From: UBA4744 sp963718995
Lineage (GTDB): Bacteria; Actinomycetota; Acidimicrobiia; Spongiisociales; UBA4744
Length of the DNA: 64,000 nt
NCBI GenBank assembly: GCA_963718995.1
Contig: CAVRAP010000012.1
Location: 62,001-126,000, forward strand
Direction: 5' to 3'
Positions within the stretch are counted from its first letter, which is position 1. Each line of letters begins with the position of its first letter. The notes under the pieces are model-generated. The model was not told where the DNA came from. It searched no databases and worked only from the letters and a program-made list of their open reading frames with translations. Below, piece after piece: positions 35,827-45,803 of this stretch. The position numbers and the translations under genes are program-made.

Positions 35827-37314
35827 ATGCGCCTCACACGCTCCGCCGGGATACTCCTTCACCCCACCAGCCTGCCGGGACCGTACGGGATCGGCGACAT
35901 CGGCCCTGCAGCCCATCAATGGCTCGATGAGCTCGCAGCTTCCAACTGCAAGCTCTGGCAGGTTTTACCACTGTGCCCAACCGGGTATGCAGACTCGCCG
36001 TACCAGTGCTTTTCAACGTTCGCCGGCAACGTCTACCTGATCAGCCCGGACAGCCTTTTCTCCGAAGGTCTCGTGACGGCCGAAGATATCGCCGACCGTC
36101 CAGCGTTTTCGGATGACGAGGTTGACTATGGCCCGGTCATCTCATGGAAACTGGAGCTCCTGGATACCGCATTGGATCGGTTCCAGGGCGGCGGTTACCC
36201 CGAGCTCCGGGATGAATTCGAGACGTTTCGTCTGTCCAACCACGAATGGTTGGACAGTTTTGCGCTGTTCATGGCAATCAAGGACCTGTACAACCTGAAG
36301 CCATGGACCGAGTGGCCCGCTCCACTCCGCGATCGCGACCCACTCCAACTGCAGAAAGCTCGCGCTGCGTACGCAGGAGAGGTCACCCGCCACGCCTTCC
36401 GCCAGTTCCTCTTCTTCCGGCAGTGGAAGGCCTTGCGATCGCACGCCCATGATGTCGGCGTCAGGATTATCGGGGACCTCCCTATCTTCGTCGCCCACGA
36501 TTCGGCCGATGTGTGGGCGAACCGCGAACTGTTCCACCTCGACGAGGTGGGACACCCCTCGGTTGTAGCAGGTGTCCCACCTGACTACTTCTCGAAAACT
36601 GGCCAACTATGGGGCAACCCGCTCTACCGCTGGAACGTCCACGCCGACAGCGGCTACGCATGGTGGTTGGCCCGTTTCCGGGCCGTGTTCAAGCTGGTCG
36701 ATGTTGTCCGGGTCGATCACTTTCGGGGCTTCGTCGATTATTGGGAGATCCCCGGCACCGCGACGACGGCCATCGATGGGCGCTGGTTGCCCGGTCCGGG
36801 CGCAGAATTCCTCCAAGCCGTTACGGACGAACTGGGCGATCTGGCGATCATCGCCGAGGATCTCGGTGAGATCAATCCGGACGTGTTCGTGCTCCGCGAT
36901 GAGTTCGATTTGCCCGGCATGAAGATCCTGCAGTTCGCGTTCGACGATGGCATGGACAACGAGTTTCTGCCCCATCACTACCCGACCGATTGCATCGTCT
37001 ACACGGGAACTCATGACAACGACACCAGTCTGGGCTGGTGGCAGTCCGCGACTGAGGAAGAAAAGGATTTCGCCGCCGACTACCTCGGCGTCACGGGAGA
37101 AGACATCTCTTGGGACTTGATTCGAGCGGCCTGGAAGTCCAAAGCCAATGTAGCGATTGCTCCCCTCCAGGACGTACTGAGTCTCCCCACGAGTGCCCGG
37201 ATGAACTTCCCCGGCACCCTGGGCGGCAACTGGGCTTGGCGAATGCAAGCCGGCGCCTTCACCCAGGAGCTTCGAGCACGCTTATCCGAGCTCAATCGCG
37301 GCACCCTCCGCTAG
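35827..37314 (+). CDS. malQ: 4-alpha-glucanotransferase (amylomaltase, GH77)
   Basis: A 495-residue GH77 enzyme that transfers alpha-1,4-glucan segments, releasing glucose. Diagnostic blocks: N-terminal 'AGILLHPTSLPGPYGIGDIG', 'NCKLWQVLPLCPTGYADSPY', nucleophile Asp in 'VDVVRVDHFRGFVDYW', acid-base Glu in 'LAIIAEDLGEINPDV', and third acid in 'YTGTHDNDTS'. Length is normal for bacterial MalQ. ATG 35827 sits 7 bases after GATAAT, consistent with a leaderless start; ATG 35818 lies within that hexamer and is less likely. Together with the GH13 enzyme at 46901-48508 it points to maltodextrin or glycogen metabolism, though the genes are not linked. Confidence 0.95.
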   Translation: MRLTRSAGILLHPTSLPGPYGIGDIGPAAHQWLDELAASNCKLWQVLPLCPTGYADSPYQCFSTFAGNVYLISPDSLFSEGLVTAEDIADRPAFSDDEVDYGPVISWKLELLDTALDRFQGGGYPELRDEFETFRLSNHEWLDSFALFMAIKDLYNLKPWTEWPAPLRDRDPLQLQKARAAYAGEVTRHAFRQFLFFRQWKALRSHAHDVGVRIIGDLPIFVAHDSADVWANRELFHLDEVGHPSVVAGVPPDYFSKTGQLWGNPLYRWNVHADSGYAWWLARFRAVFKLVDVVRVDHFRGFVDYWEIPGTATTAIDGRWLPGPGAEFLQAVTDELGDLAIIAEDLGEINPDVFVLRDEFDLPGMKILQFAFDDGMDNEFLPHHYPTDCIVYTGTHDNDTSLGWWQSATEEEKDFAADYLGVTGEDISWDLIRAAWKSKANVAIAPLQDVLSLPTSARMNFPGTLGGNWAWRMQAGAFTQELRARLSELNRGTLR

Positions 37315-37367
37315 GACTTCGGGAGCAGGCCGGGTAGGTGTGTTCAGAACGCCGGTACGATCTGGTG

Positions 37368-38609
37368 ATGCGTATCCGGTCTTTCGCGCTTCTCCTCCCG
37401 ACCCTGGCCGTCATCGTCGCCTCCTGCAGCAGCAATGATCTCGAGTCGACCACCGCCGGGCCGGCCCCCGATCCAGGTGGGATGCTGGTGGTCGGACACG
37501 ACGACGCCTCAATCTTCACCATCAACCCGGATGGGACGGACCGCACAGACCTCGTCGAAGCACGACCGGGCCTGGCCGCCATCCAACCCACCTGGTCGCC
37601 GGATGGTGACCGTCTGGTATGGACCGAAGTCGACCATATGAGCGAAGTCCCCGAGATCTCCGTCGTGAGTTCTGGGCCGCGCCGGGAGGAACTCGAACGG
37701 GTGACCGCTTCGGTTGCTCCGTTCTATTACTTCTGGAGCCCGACCGCAGCCAGAGTTGCCTTCCTGGCCGGCGGTCCGGGCGGGAACGTGGATCTTGGCA
37801 TCCTGGACGGCGACGTGCGCATCATCGACGAGGCCCAGCCTTACTACTTCGTGTGGTCACCCGATGGTGAGACATTGCTCACCCATACCGATTCGGACAC
37901 GATTGCTCTGCTGGAACCCGGAGGTGCGACGACCACTCTCGAGCAAACCGAAGCTCTCTTCCAGGCCCCGCAATGGGCCACCGACGGCACCCGGTTGGTG
38001 TACGCCACCGGGACCCCGCCGGCCACGGGAGGGGTGAGGACGGGAGCCTTCCAGTCGAACGGGCAGGAGATCGTGATAGCCGACACCGATGGTGCCATCC
38101 TCAAGGGGTTCGGTGCATTTTCGGGGGTCGCCACCTTCGAACTCAGCCCGGACGGAATGCAGATCGCCCACTCCGCCACACTGGAGCGCACCGCTTTCAA
38201 TTTCGGCCCGTTGGTTGTCACGGATGTGGAGTCAGGAGAAGCAACGACCGTGAGCCAGGAACCAGTCATGGCGTTCCAATGGAGCCCGTCCGGCGCGACG
38301 CTCCTGTACCTGGCCTCCGAAGACGGGGTCGATCATCCCACGTTCCGATGGGCCGTCTGGGATGGAGCTTCTTCGCACATGTATGCCCGCGTGAACCCAA
38401 CGACGGCCTTCGCTACCTCGTATCTCCCCTTCTGGGATCAGTACTCCCGCAGCCACACCCTGTGGGCACCCGACGGATCGGCTTTCGCATACTCCGGAAT
38501 CGCCGAGACGGGTGATTCCACCATTTGGGTTCAGCGGGTCGGAGGTGAGGCCGACCCGGAAGCCGTTGCCTCAGGCGATGTCGTGTTCTGGTCACCGACC
38601 TCGGGATAG
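37368..38609 (+). CDS. Lipoprotein with TolB-like (PD40) beta-propeller repeats
   Basis: A 413-residue lipoprotein with lipobox 'VIVASC'. The mature protein is a series of PD40/WD40-like strands: 'NPDGTDRTDLVE', 'QPTWSPDGDRLVWTE', 'YYFWSPTAARVAF', 'PYYFVWSPDGETLL', 'FELSPDGMQIAHS', 'MAFQWSPSGATLLY' and 'SHTLWAPDGSAFAYSG', six or seven blades. TolB-type propellers usually bind proteins; no catalytic site is seen. The -10-like TACGAT lies 6 bases before the ATG and no ribosome site is present. It is followed after 28 bp by an S9 peptidase whose own propeller is of a related type, so the two may share a transcript or an ancestor. Confidence 0.78.
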   Translation: MRIRSFALLLPTLAVIVASCSSNDLESTTAGPAPDPGGMLVVGHDDASIFTINPDGTDRTDLVEARPGLAAIQPTWSPDGDRLVWTEVDHMSEVPEISVVSSGPRREELERVTASVAPFYYFWSPTAARVAFLAGGPGGNVDLGILDGDVRIIDEAQPYYFVWSPDGETLLTHTDSDTIALLEPGGATTTLEQTEALFQAPQWATDGTRLVYATGTPPATGGVRTGAFQSNGQEIVIADTDGAILKGFGAFSGVATFELSPDGMQIAHSATLERTAFNFGPLVVTDVESGEATTVSQEPVMAFQWSPSGATLLYLASEDGVDHPTFRWAVWDGASSHMYARVNPTTAFATSYLPFWDQYSRSHTLWAPDGSAFAYSGIAETGDSTIWVQRVGGEADPEAVASGDVVFWSPTSG

Positions 38610-38637
38610 GGCCGACTCCCCGCACTATCCTCGCTGG

Positions 38638-40587
38638 ATGCGACACACCATCACTCCGGAAGACCTGTGGAAGATCCCCCGGGTTGGCCAACCCGCGCCG
38701 GCCCCCGACGGTAGCTTCGTCGTGGTTCCCGTCACTACCTACGATCTTGACACGAACAAGGGCACCACCCGATTGCATCGGGTCGAGGGACGTCGGGTCG
38801 AGGCCCTCACGGCCGGCGGCCATTCCAGCACGAGTCCGGTCATCAACCCGGACGGCACCCACCTGGCGTTTCTTCGGGACATCGCTGAGCTGCCCCAGCT
38901 CCACGTGATGCCCCTCACCGGCGGCGAAGCCGAAACACTCACCGATCTTCCCCTCGGTGTCGCCGGGCTGAAATGGCTCCCCGACGGTACCGGCCTGATC
39001 CTGGTGGCCCCCGTCTTCAAAGATGCGCTCGACATCGAGGCCGCTCGCGGACTGGCCGCCACCCGCAAGGAAGATCCCGTCAAGGCTCACGTCACCGAAG
39101 ACCGCTTCTTCCGCTTCTGGGACCGCTGGCTCACCGACGGCCGGGTCCCCCACCTCTTCCGGTTCGATCTGGCGTCCCGCGAGCTGACCGACCTCACCCC
39201 AGATTCAACTCGATGGTGGAACTGGGAGACACCCGGCGACGAATTCGACATCTCCCCCGACGGCCGGGACATCGCCTTCTCGGCCGACACCAGCGAGCCG
39301 CCTCACGACCGGCCCCGCTTTGCCGTCTTCACCGTGTCGATCGACGGCGGTGCCGTTACCTGTATCACCCCCGACGGCACCGGTCACGAGCGTCGCCCTC
39401 GCTATAGCCCGGACGGGGCCTCGCTGGTGTACGGGATGCAGCGCGAGATCGACTTCTATGCGGACCGGGTCCGGCTCGTCCGCTACGACCGGACCGAGCT
39501 CGAACACGAGGTCCTGACCGAGGGTTGGGATCGATCAGCCTCTGGTTGGGAGTTCACTCCGAGCGGAACCTTGATCCTGGCCGCCGAGGACCGGGGCCGG
39601 GTCAATGTGTATCGCCTGGGGTTGACCCCGGGAACACCGGAGCTGGTCGCAACCGGTGGCACGTATGGGACGCCCGTTCCGGCAGGCGAGCGGATCTTCG
39701 CGCACTACCAGGAGCTCAGCAGCCCGGCCGAGATCGTCGAAGTGGGTCAAGACGGCCCGCCCATCACGAACTTCACGAACGAGGTAATGAGTCAGCTCCG
39801 GCTTGGTGATGTTGAAGAAGTCGAATTCGTCGGAGCCGGCGGCAAGCCGGTCCAGGGATACCTCGTCTACCCGCCCGATTTCGACCCGAGCACGACCTGG
39901 CCGCTGGTGCACAAGATTCACGGTGGACCGCACGGCATATTCGGCGACTTCTTCCACTTCCGATGGAATGCCCATGCCTTCGCCGCCCCCGGCTACGTCG
40001 TAGCGATGGTCAACTTCCACGGCTCGACGTCGTGGGGCCAGGATTTCGCGGCCTCGATCCACGGTGAGTGGGGCGACAAGCCGACCGTGGACATCCTCGC
40101 CGCCACCGACCAGCTGATCGACCGAGGGTTCATTGATCCGGATCGGATGGCGATCACGGGCGGTTCGTACGGCGGGTATATGACCGCCTGGCTCAGCACC
40201 CAAACCGACCGGTTCGCGTGCGCCATTGCCCATGCCGCCGTGACGAACCTGGGCGGCATGTACGCCAGCGACTTCACCCAGGGCCGGCCGCGGGCCTACG
40301 GGGCCGAGTACTTCGACGATCGCGAACGGGTCGAGTTGTGGAGCCCCAGCGCCCACGCCGCCGGCTACAGCACCCCGACGCTGGTGATCCACGGTGAACA
40401 GGACTTCCGGGTGCCGGTAACGCAGGGACTCGAGCTCTACGGGGTGCTCAAGGCGAAGGGTGTCGAAGCCCGGCTCGTCTACTACCCCGATGAGAACCAC
40501 TGGATCCTCAAACCGCGTAACTCGATCCACTGGTACGGAGAGGTCCTGGCCTGGCTCGACCGGTATCTCAAACCCGTTCTTGCGTGA
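38638..40587 (+). CDS. S9 family prolyl oligopeptidase-like peptidase
   Basis: A 649-residue cytoplasmic serine peptidase: an N-terminal beta-propeller of about 380 residues ('EDLWKIPRVGQPAPAPDGS', 'GLKWLPDGTGLIL') that gates access, then an alpha/beta-hydrolase domain. The triad is Ser in 'MAITGGSYGGYMTAWLSTQ', Asp in 'VIHGEQDFRVPVTQG' and His in 'YPDENHWI'. The family hydrolyses short peptides, acylaminoacyl-peptidase or dipeptidyl-peptidase style. It is intact, unlike the S9 homologue at the left end of the window. TATCCT is 6 bases before the ATG (38638), a possible leaderless start. The longer ORF from 38512 overlaps the previous gene and is not used. Confidence 0.92.
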   Translation: MRHTITPEDLWKIPRVGQPAPAPDGSFVVVPVTTYDLDTNKGTTRLHRVEGRRVEALTAGGHSSTSPVINPDGTHLAFLRDIAELPQLHVMPLTGGEAETLTDLPLGVAGLKWLPDGTGLILVAPVFKDALDIEAARGLAATRKEDPVKAHVTEDRFFRFWDRWLTDGRVPHLFRFDLASRELTDLTPDSTRWWNWETPGDEFDISPDGRDIAFSADTSEPPHDRPRFAVFTVSIDGGAVTCITPDGTGHERRPRYSPDGASLVYGMQREIDFYADRVRLVRYDRTELEHEVLTEGWDRSASGWEFTPSGTLILAAEDRGRVNVYRLGLTPGTPELVATGGTYGTPVPAGERIFAHYQELSSPAEIVEVGQDGPPITNFTNEVMSQLRLGDVEEVEFVGAGGKPVQGYLVYPPDFDPSTTWPLVHKIHGGPHGIFGDFFHFRWNAHAFAAPGYVVAMVNFHGSTSWGQDFAASIHGEWGDKPTVDILAATDQLIDRGFIDPDRMAITGGSYGGYMTAWLSTQTDRFACAIAHAAVTNLGGMYASDFTQGRPRAYGAEYFDDRERVELWSPSAHAAGYSTPTLVIHGEQDFRVPVTQGLELYGVLKAKGVEARLVYYPDENHWILKPRNSIHWYGEVLAWLDRYLKPVLA

Positions 40588-40707
40588 GAAACCCGCAGTA
40601 TGTGCCGAAAAGTCACGCAAGAACAGTCTCGACTATTGGTTGAGGGTTTTCATCGAGGTTCACCGCATCGATCAGAGAGGTCAGTGAAAGGCCAGGTCAG
40701 AGTGGTT

Positions 40708-40738
40708 CTTACGCGCCGGCTGCGCGTAAGACGATTTT
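40708..40738 (+). terminator. Intrinsic terminator candidate
   Basis: CTTACGCG (40708-40715), a 7-base loop, its exact complement CGCGTAAG (40723-40730), then ACGATTTT. It lies 120 bp after the S9 peptidase stop. The rest of the 40588-40796 gap shows nothing else except the thiamine diphosphokinase promoter. Confidence 0.6.
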
Positions 40739-40758
40739 GTAGTTCGCGACCTCATCCA

Positions 40759-40787
40759 TTACATGAGCCCGTTCTACGCTCTAGGGT
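40759..40787 (+). promoter_or_regulatory. Promoter candidate for thiamine diphosphokinase (leaderless)
   Basis: TTACAT (40759-40764), a 17-base spacer and TAGGGT (40782-40787), which fits the actinobacterial TANNNT -10. The ATG is 9 bases after the -10, so the transcript would begin at or almost at the start codon; no ribosome site is present. Confidence 0.4.
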
Positions 40788-40796
40788 GACCGAACC

Positions 40797-41444
40797 ATGC
40801 CAGAGACTGTGATCGTTTTTGCCGGTGGCGACCCCATTCCACCATCTGCCGTAGTCGACCTACCGGCCGGCACCTTTGTGATCGCGGCCGATTCCGGGCT
40901 CGACCGGGCCCGGGAATCGGGCTTTGATGTCGACCTCCTCGTCGGCGACCTGGACTCCATCAGCTCAGACGGCCGTCAGAACGCAGAGGCCCACCGAACC
41001 GCTATCGAGCGCCACCCGGTCTACAAGGACGCCACCGACATGGAATTGGCCCTGCAGGCAGCGCGGCGGCACGGTGCCAAGAAGGTGATCGTCATCGGTG
41101 GGCATGGCGGACGGCAAGACCACTACCTGGCGAATGCCCTTCTGCTCCCCTCCCCTGCCTTCGACGATCTCGACATCGAATGGCGGGCGGGGAGAGATCG
41201 TCTCTACGCGGTGCACGACGCGCTGACGCTCGAAGGAAAGGTCGGTGCCTCGGTATCGCTGTTGGCCGTTGGCGGGCGGGTCCGCGGCGTTGAGACCAGC
41301 GGACTCCGCTGGAACCTCCAGGGTGAGGATCTCGATGCCGGCTCTACTCGCGGGGTGAGCAACGAGTTCAAGCAAGAGATGGCTTCAATCAGCGTCGAAG
41401 CCGGCACGTTGTTGGTGGTCGTCCCCGATCCGGAGACCGGATAG
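40797..41444 (+). CDS. Thiamine diphosphokinase
   Basis: A 215-residue enzyme that makes thiamine diphosphate from thiamine and ATP. Motifs: 'IAADSGLDRARESGFDVDLL', 'VGDLDSIS', 'KDATDMELAL', 'VIGGHGGRQDHYLANALLL', and C-terminal 'RGVSNEFKQEMASISVEAGT', matching the TPK catalytic and thiamine-binding domains. No other thiamine genes are nearby, so it probably serves salvage. The preceding palindrome and promoter suggest it is its own transcription unit. Confidence 0.93.
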   Translation: MPETVIVFAGGDPIPPSAVVDLPAGTFVIAADSGLDRARESGFDVDLLVGDLDSISSDGRQNAEAHRTAIERHPVYKDATDMELALQAARRHGAKKVIVIGGHGGRQDHYLANALLLPSPAFDDLDIEWRAGRDRLYAVHDALTLEGKVGASVSLLAVGGRVRGVETSGLRWNLQGEDLDAGSTRGVSNEFKQEMASISVEAGTLLVVVPDPETG

Positions 41445-41647
41445 TCCCACTCGCGGCACAGGCGTGGGATATCGAATTGGGCCGGGCGCCCCTTATCTCC
41501 GAGTCGCCACTCCTAGTAAGCTAAAAGCCTGGCCAGTGATGGTGTTGTCACTGCGCGTGGTAGCCATGGCTGGAGGGCAAGAGTCGGCTCGGTGGAAGAC
41601 GGGATTGGGCAATAGCAGTGTCGGGTATCGGGGTACACATATCAGTC

Positions 41648-44600
41648 GTGACCGCACGGCGGTTCAGCCGTTCAGCGTTCGCGTTGCTGACTGCCTTCGC
41701 TCTGACCATCAGCCCCTTGATGACCTCAGTGGCGTGGGCGGCGGACCCGGTAGCCGACCCGCAATCAGTTACCACCGCCGAAGACGCGCCTACAGCAATC
41801 ACCCTGACCGGAAGCGACCTCGATGGCGATCCGCTGACCTATTCGATCGTTTCCGGACCATCGAGCGGCACCTTGTCGGGAACCGCCCCCAATGTCACCT
41901 ACACGCCCAACGCCAACTACAACGGGTCGGACTCGTTCACCTTCCGGGCCAACGACGGGACCACCAACTCCAACACCGCCACCGTCTCCATCACCGTCAC
42001 CCCGGTCAACGACCCGCCGGTCGCCAACCCCCAGTCGACCAGCACCAATGAGAACACACCCAAATCGATCACTCTGGTTGCCACCGATATCGACAGCACC
42101 GCGCTCACCTACTCGATCGTGTCACCACCATCGAACGGCTCGATATCAGCAGGAACCGGTTCCACCCGCACCTACACGCCCACGAACGGGTATAGCGGGT
42201 CGGACTCGTTCACCTTCCGAGCCAACGACGGGACCACCAACTCCAACACCGCCACCGTCTCCATCACCGTGATCAACGTCAACGACCCGCCCGTCGCCAA
42301 CCCCCAGTCGGTGACTACTGCCGAAGACACAAACAGGTCCATCACTTTGACCGCCAGCGACCCCGATGGTGATCCGCTGACCTATTCGATCGTTTCCGGA
42401 CCATCGAGCGGCACCTTGTCGGGAACCGCCCCCAATGTCACCTACACGCCCAACGCCAACTACAACGGGTCGGACTCGTTCACCTTCCGGGCCAACGACG
42501 GGACCACCAACTCCAACACCGCCACCGTCTCCATCACCGTCACCCCGGTCAACGACCCGCCGGTCGCCAACCCCCAGTCGACCAGCACCAATGAGAACAC
42601 ACCCAAATCGATCACTCTGGTTGCCACCGATATCGACAGCACCGCGCTCACCTACTCGATCGTGTCACCACCATCGAACGGCTCGATATCAGCAGGAACC
42701 GGTTCCACCCGCACCTACACGCCCACGAACGGGTATAGCGGGTCGGACTCGTTCACCTTCCGAGCCAACGACGGGACCACCAACTCCAACACCGCCACCG
42801 TCTCCATCACCGTGATCAACGTCAACGACCCGCCCGTCGCCAACCCCCAGTCGGTGACTACTGCCGAAGACACAAACAGGTCCATCACCTTGACCGCAAC
42901 CGACCCCGATGGTGATCCGCTCACCTATTCGATTGTGTCATCACCATCGAACGGCTCGATATCGGGCAGGAACCGGCGCCACCCGCACCTACACCCCCAC
43001 CGCCAACTACAACGGGTCGGACTCGTTCACCTTCCGCGCCAACGACGGGACCGCCAACTCCAACACCGCCACCGTCTCCATCACCGTCACCCCGGTCAAC
43101 GACCCGCCGGTCGCCAACCCCCAGTCGGTGACCACTGCCGAAGACACAAGCAAGTCCATCACCCTGGTTGCTACCGACATTGACAGCACCGCGCTCACCT
43201 ACTCCATTGTTTCCGGACCAAGCCACGGCACCATCTCGGGCGGAACCGGCGCCACCCGCACCTACACACCCACCGCCAACTACAACGGACCCGACTCGTT
43301 CACCTTCCGGGCCTACGACGGGACCGCCTACTCCAACACCGCCACCGTCTCCATCACCGTCACCGCAGTCAACGACCCGCCCGTCGCCCAAGCCAACGGC
43401 CCGTACTCCGGTTCGACCGGCAGGCCAGTGTCTTTCTCCAGCGCCGGATCGTCTGACCCTGACGGCACCATCTCCTCGTATCTGTGGAACTTCGGGGACG
43501 GCACCACCGGCACCGGGGCCAACCCCTCCCACACGTACGCAACCGGCGGCCCGAAAACCGTTACTTTGACTGTCACCGACAACAACGGTGGGACGAACAG
43601 CGACACCGCCACCGCGACCATCAACTGGGCCCCCGTCGCCGACGCCGGCGGCCCCTACACCGGGACGGCCGGCGAAAATGTCTCTGTCACGGGATCTGGA
43701 TCATCTGATTCCGACGGTTCCATCAGCAGCTATTCATGGAACTGGGGCGACGGCACCGCCAATAGCAGTGGGGTGGCTGCTATTCACAAATACACCTCCA
43801 GTGGGTCGTACACGATCACGCTGACCGTCACCGACAATCTGGGCATCACCGACACCGATACGGCCGCCGTGACCGTCGCGGCCAACGCCAAACCCACCGT
43901 CAAGGTCACTGCCCCGGCCGGCACCGGGTTGATCAGCGGGCCGCTGACCGTGCGGATCCAGGCCACCGACGTCGAGAGTGCGGCGGGAACACTGACCGTT
44001 CAGTACCGATTCGACGGTGCTGCGTTCAAAACGGCCACCTACAACTCGTTCACCCAACGCTACGAAGGCACCGTCGACTCGAAGACACTGACGGACGGCT
44101 CTCATACGGTCACCGCTCGAGCCACGGACGGATTCGGGAATACGACCACATCGTCGTCTGTCGGCTTCGTCGTGGACAACAACGAACCACCCAAAGTCAG
44201 CATCACAAGCCCGGTCACAAACTCGACAGTCACCGGATCTGTCAAGATCACCGCGAATGCCACCGACGACAAGGCCGTCAGCAAAGTTGAGTTCTTCCTC
44301 GACGGGGTCCGTATCGGCACCGACTCGAGCAGTTCCGGAGGATGGACCTTCACCTGGGATTCCACGAACGCAAAGAGCGGATCCCACGCTCTTACGGCGA
44401 CCGCCTTCGACGGAGCCGGCAAGAAGGGCAGCGGAGGCGTGTTCGTAACCGTGGATCAACCCCCCACGGTGGATATCACCAGTCCGCGCGCCGGGGCAGT
44501 CGTAAAGGAGCGGGTGACCATCGGCACCTCAGCGAAAGACGACATCAAGGTGGCGTTTGTCGAATTCTTTGTCGACGGAGTCCGCCTCGGCGCCGACACC

Positions 44601-45599
44601 AACTCCTCCGCCGGATGGAGCTTCAGCTGGAACACCCGCGAGGTCGATAATGGTCGCCACACCATCCTCGTCTTGGCGCAGGACAGCAACGGCCAGAAGG
44701 TGACCACATCCATCCAGGTGACCGTCGACAACGACCTGGCGCCCAACACAACCATTACGAGCCCCCGCAGTGGATCAACCATCTACGGCGTTGGGATTGT
44801 GCAGATTGCTGCGACCGCAACCGACGAGGAAGGTGTCGTCCAGGTCGAGTTCTTCGTCGACGGAACATCCATCGGCGTCGACAACACCTCGTCGAACGGT
44901 TGGACGGCAGTCTGGAACGCAGTCCGGGCAACTATTGGATCGCATACGATCCGCGCGGTGGCCACAGACACACTCGGCCAGACTGCGGCCGACACCAACC
45001 AGGTGACCATCCAGGCCTTCACGACGCCGACCACCCTCGCCCCGGCCTCCACCACCACCGTAACCTTTGTCGAAGTCGACACGCCGGCCCAAGGCCTTTC
45101 GGCTACGGCCTTCTCCCTGGAACCACCGACCGTTTCGGCCGGTGGCGAAATCGCGTTAACGGTGGCTCTGAGCGCCGAAATCCCCGGCAAAGCCAACGTA
45201 CAGTTCCTCCTCGACGGGGAGCCCCTTGGCGATGTGGCAACGGTCAACGCAGTCGAAGCGTCCCTAGCAACAGCAGCTTCAGCGGTTTTCACTCGAACAC
45301 TCCCAACCGGCGTGCCGGTGGGGTTGCATCGCGTTGAAGCCGTGACTACCGACCAACCCCCGACAATTCTCGCCTCCAGAACCGTCGGGGTTATCGCCGG
45401 CGAAACTCCCGACTCAGGGGAAGCCATTCCCCCGCCGGACGAAAACACCGGCACATCCACCGGGTCCTCCCCGCCGGTCGGTGTGACCCTGGCTCTCGTC
45501 GTGGGTGGCATAGCCGCCCTTGCAGCCGCCGGATTCGGCGCGACCGGATGGTATCGACGGAAAGTGATCGTTCGACGCCTGGCCGCCCGGGGACGGTAA
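41648..45599 (+). CDS. Large surface protein with cadherin/Ig-like tandem repeats, PKD domains and C-terminal membrane anchor; one frameshift
   Basis: About 1,316 residues. The signal peptide ('FALLTAFALTISPLMTSVAW') is followed by roughly six Ig/cadherin-like repeats of about 91 residues with the signature 'TYTPNANYNGSDSFTFRAND' and 'NDPPVANPQSVTT', two PKD domains ('GTISSYLWNFGDGTTG', 'SISSYSWNWGDGTANSS'), four or five further Ig-like repeats ('VEFFLDGVRIGTDSSSSG' type), a Thr/Pro stretch, and a C-terminal helix with basic tail 'WYRRKVIVRR'. It should be an adhesin-like stalk anchored in the membrane. A single inserted base near 42967, in a repeat, shifts the frame. Repeats at 41828-42913 are a near-identical tandem duplication. 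The start could be GTG 41618 instead. Confidence 0.85.
41828..42913 (+). repeat. 543-bp tandem duplication inside the surface-protein gene
   Basis: Bases 41828-42370 and 42371-42913 are direct repeats of 543 bp, each encoding two Ig/cadherin-like domains. The first 518 bp look identical base for base (first difference at 42346/42889). Further diverged copies of the half-unit continue to about 43390. Near-identity at silent positions means recent duplication or homogenisation, and makes this stretch prone to misassembly. Confidence 0.9.
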
Positions 45600-45674
45600 G
45601 GGGTCCGTTCAGCGCGGGTAGCGGCACGGTCGGAAACCCGCCCGCAAAGACCTCAGCACCCTCCACGAAGCAAT

Positions 45675-45694
45675 CCCCGCTGTGCCTAGCGGGG
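45675..45694. terminator. Hairpin between the two surface-protein genes
   Basis: CCCCGCT, loop GTGCCT, AGCGGGG (7-bp exact stem), followed by AAACTT. It is 76 bp after the first gene's stop and 10 bp before TATAGT (45704-45709), a plausible -10 of the second gene. Confidence 0.45.
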
Positions 45695-45803
45695 AAACTT
45701 CCATATAGTTGTAGTTGGAGAGTTTGATGGTCTGGGAGGCGGCGAATTGAAGGGGCATTCTTTCGAAGCACGGTATCGGTACCCGTCCGGATCTCTGAGT
45801 CGC

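Noticed and set aside
41828..43390. CRISPR-like regular repeats
   Set aside because: Periodicity is 270-543 bp, lies in a coding frame and encodes Ig-like domains.
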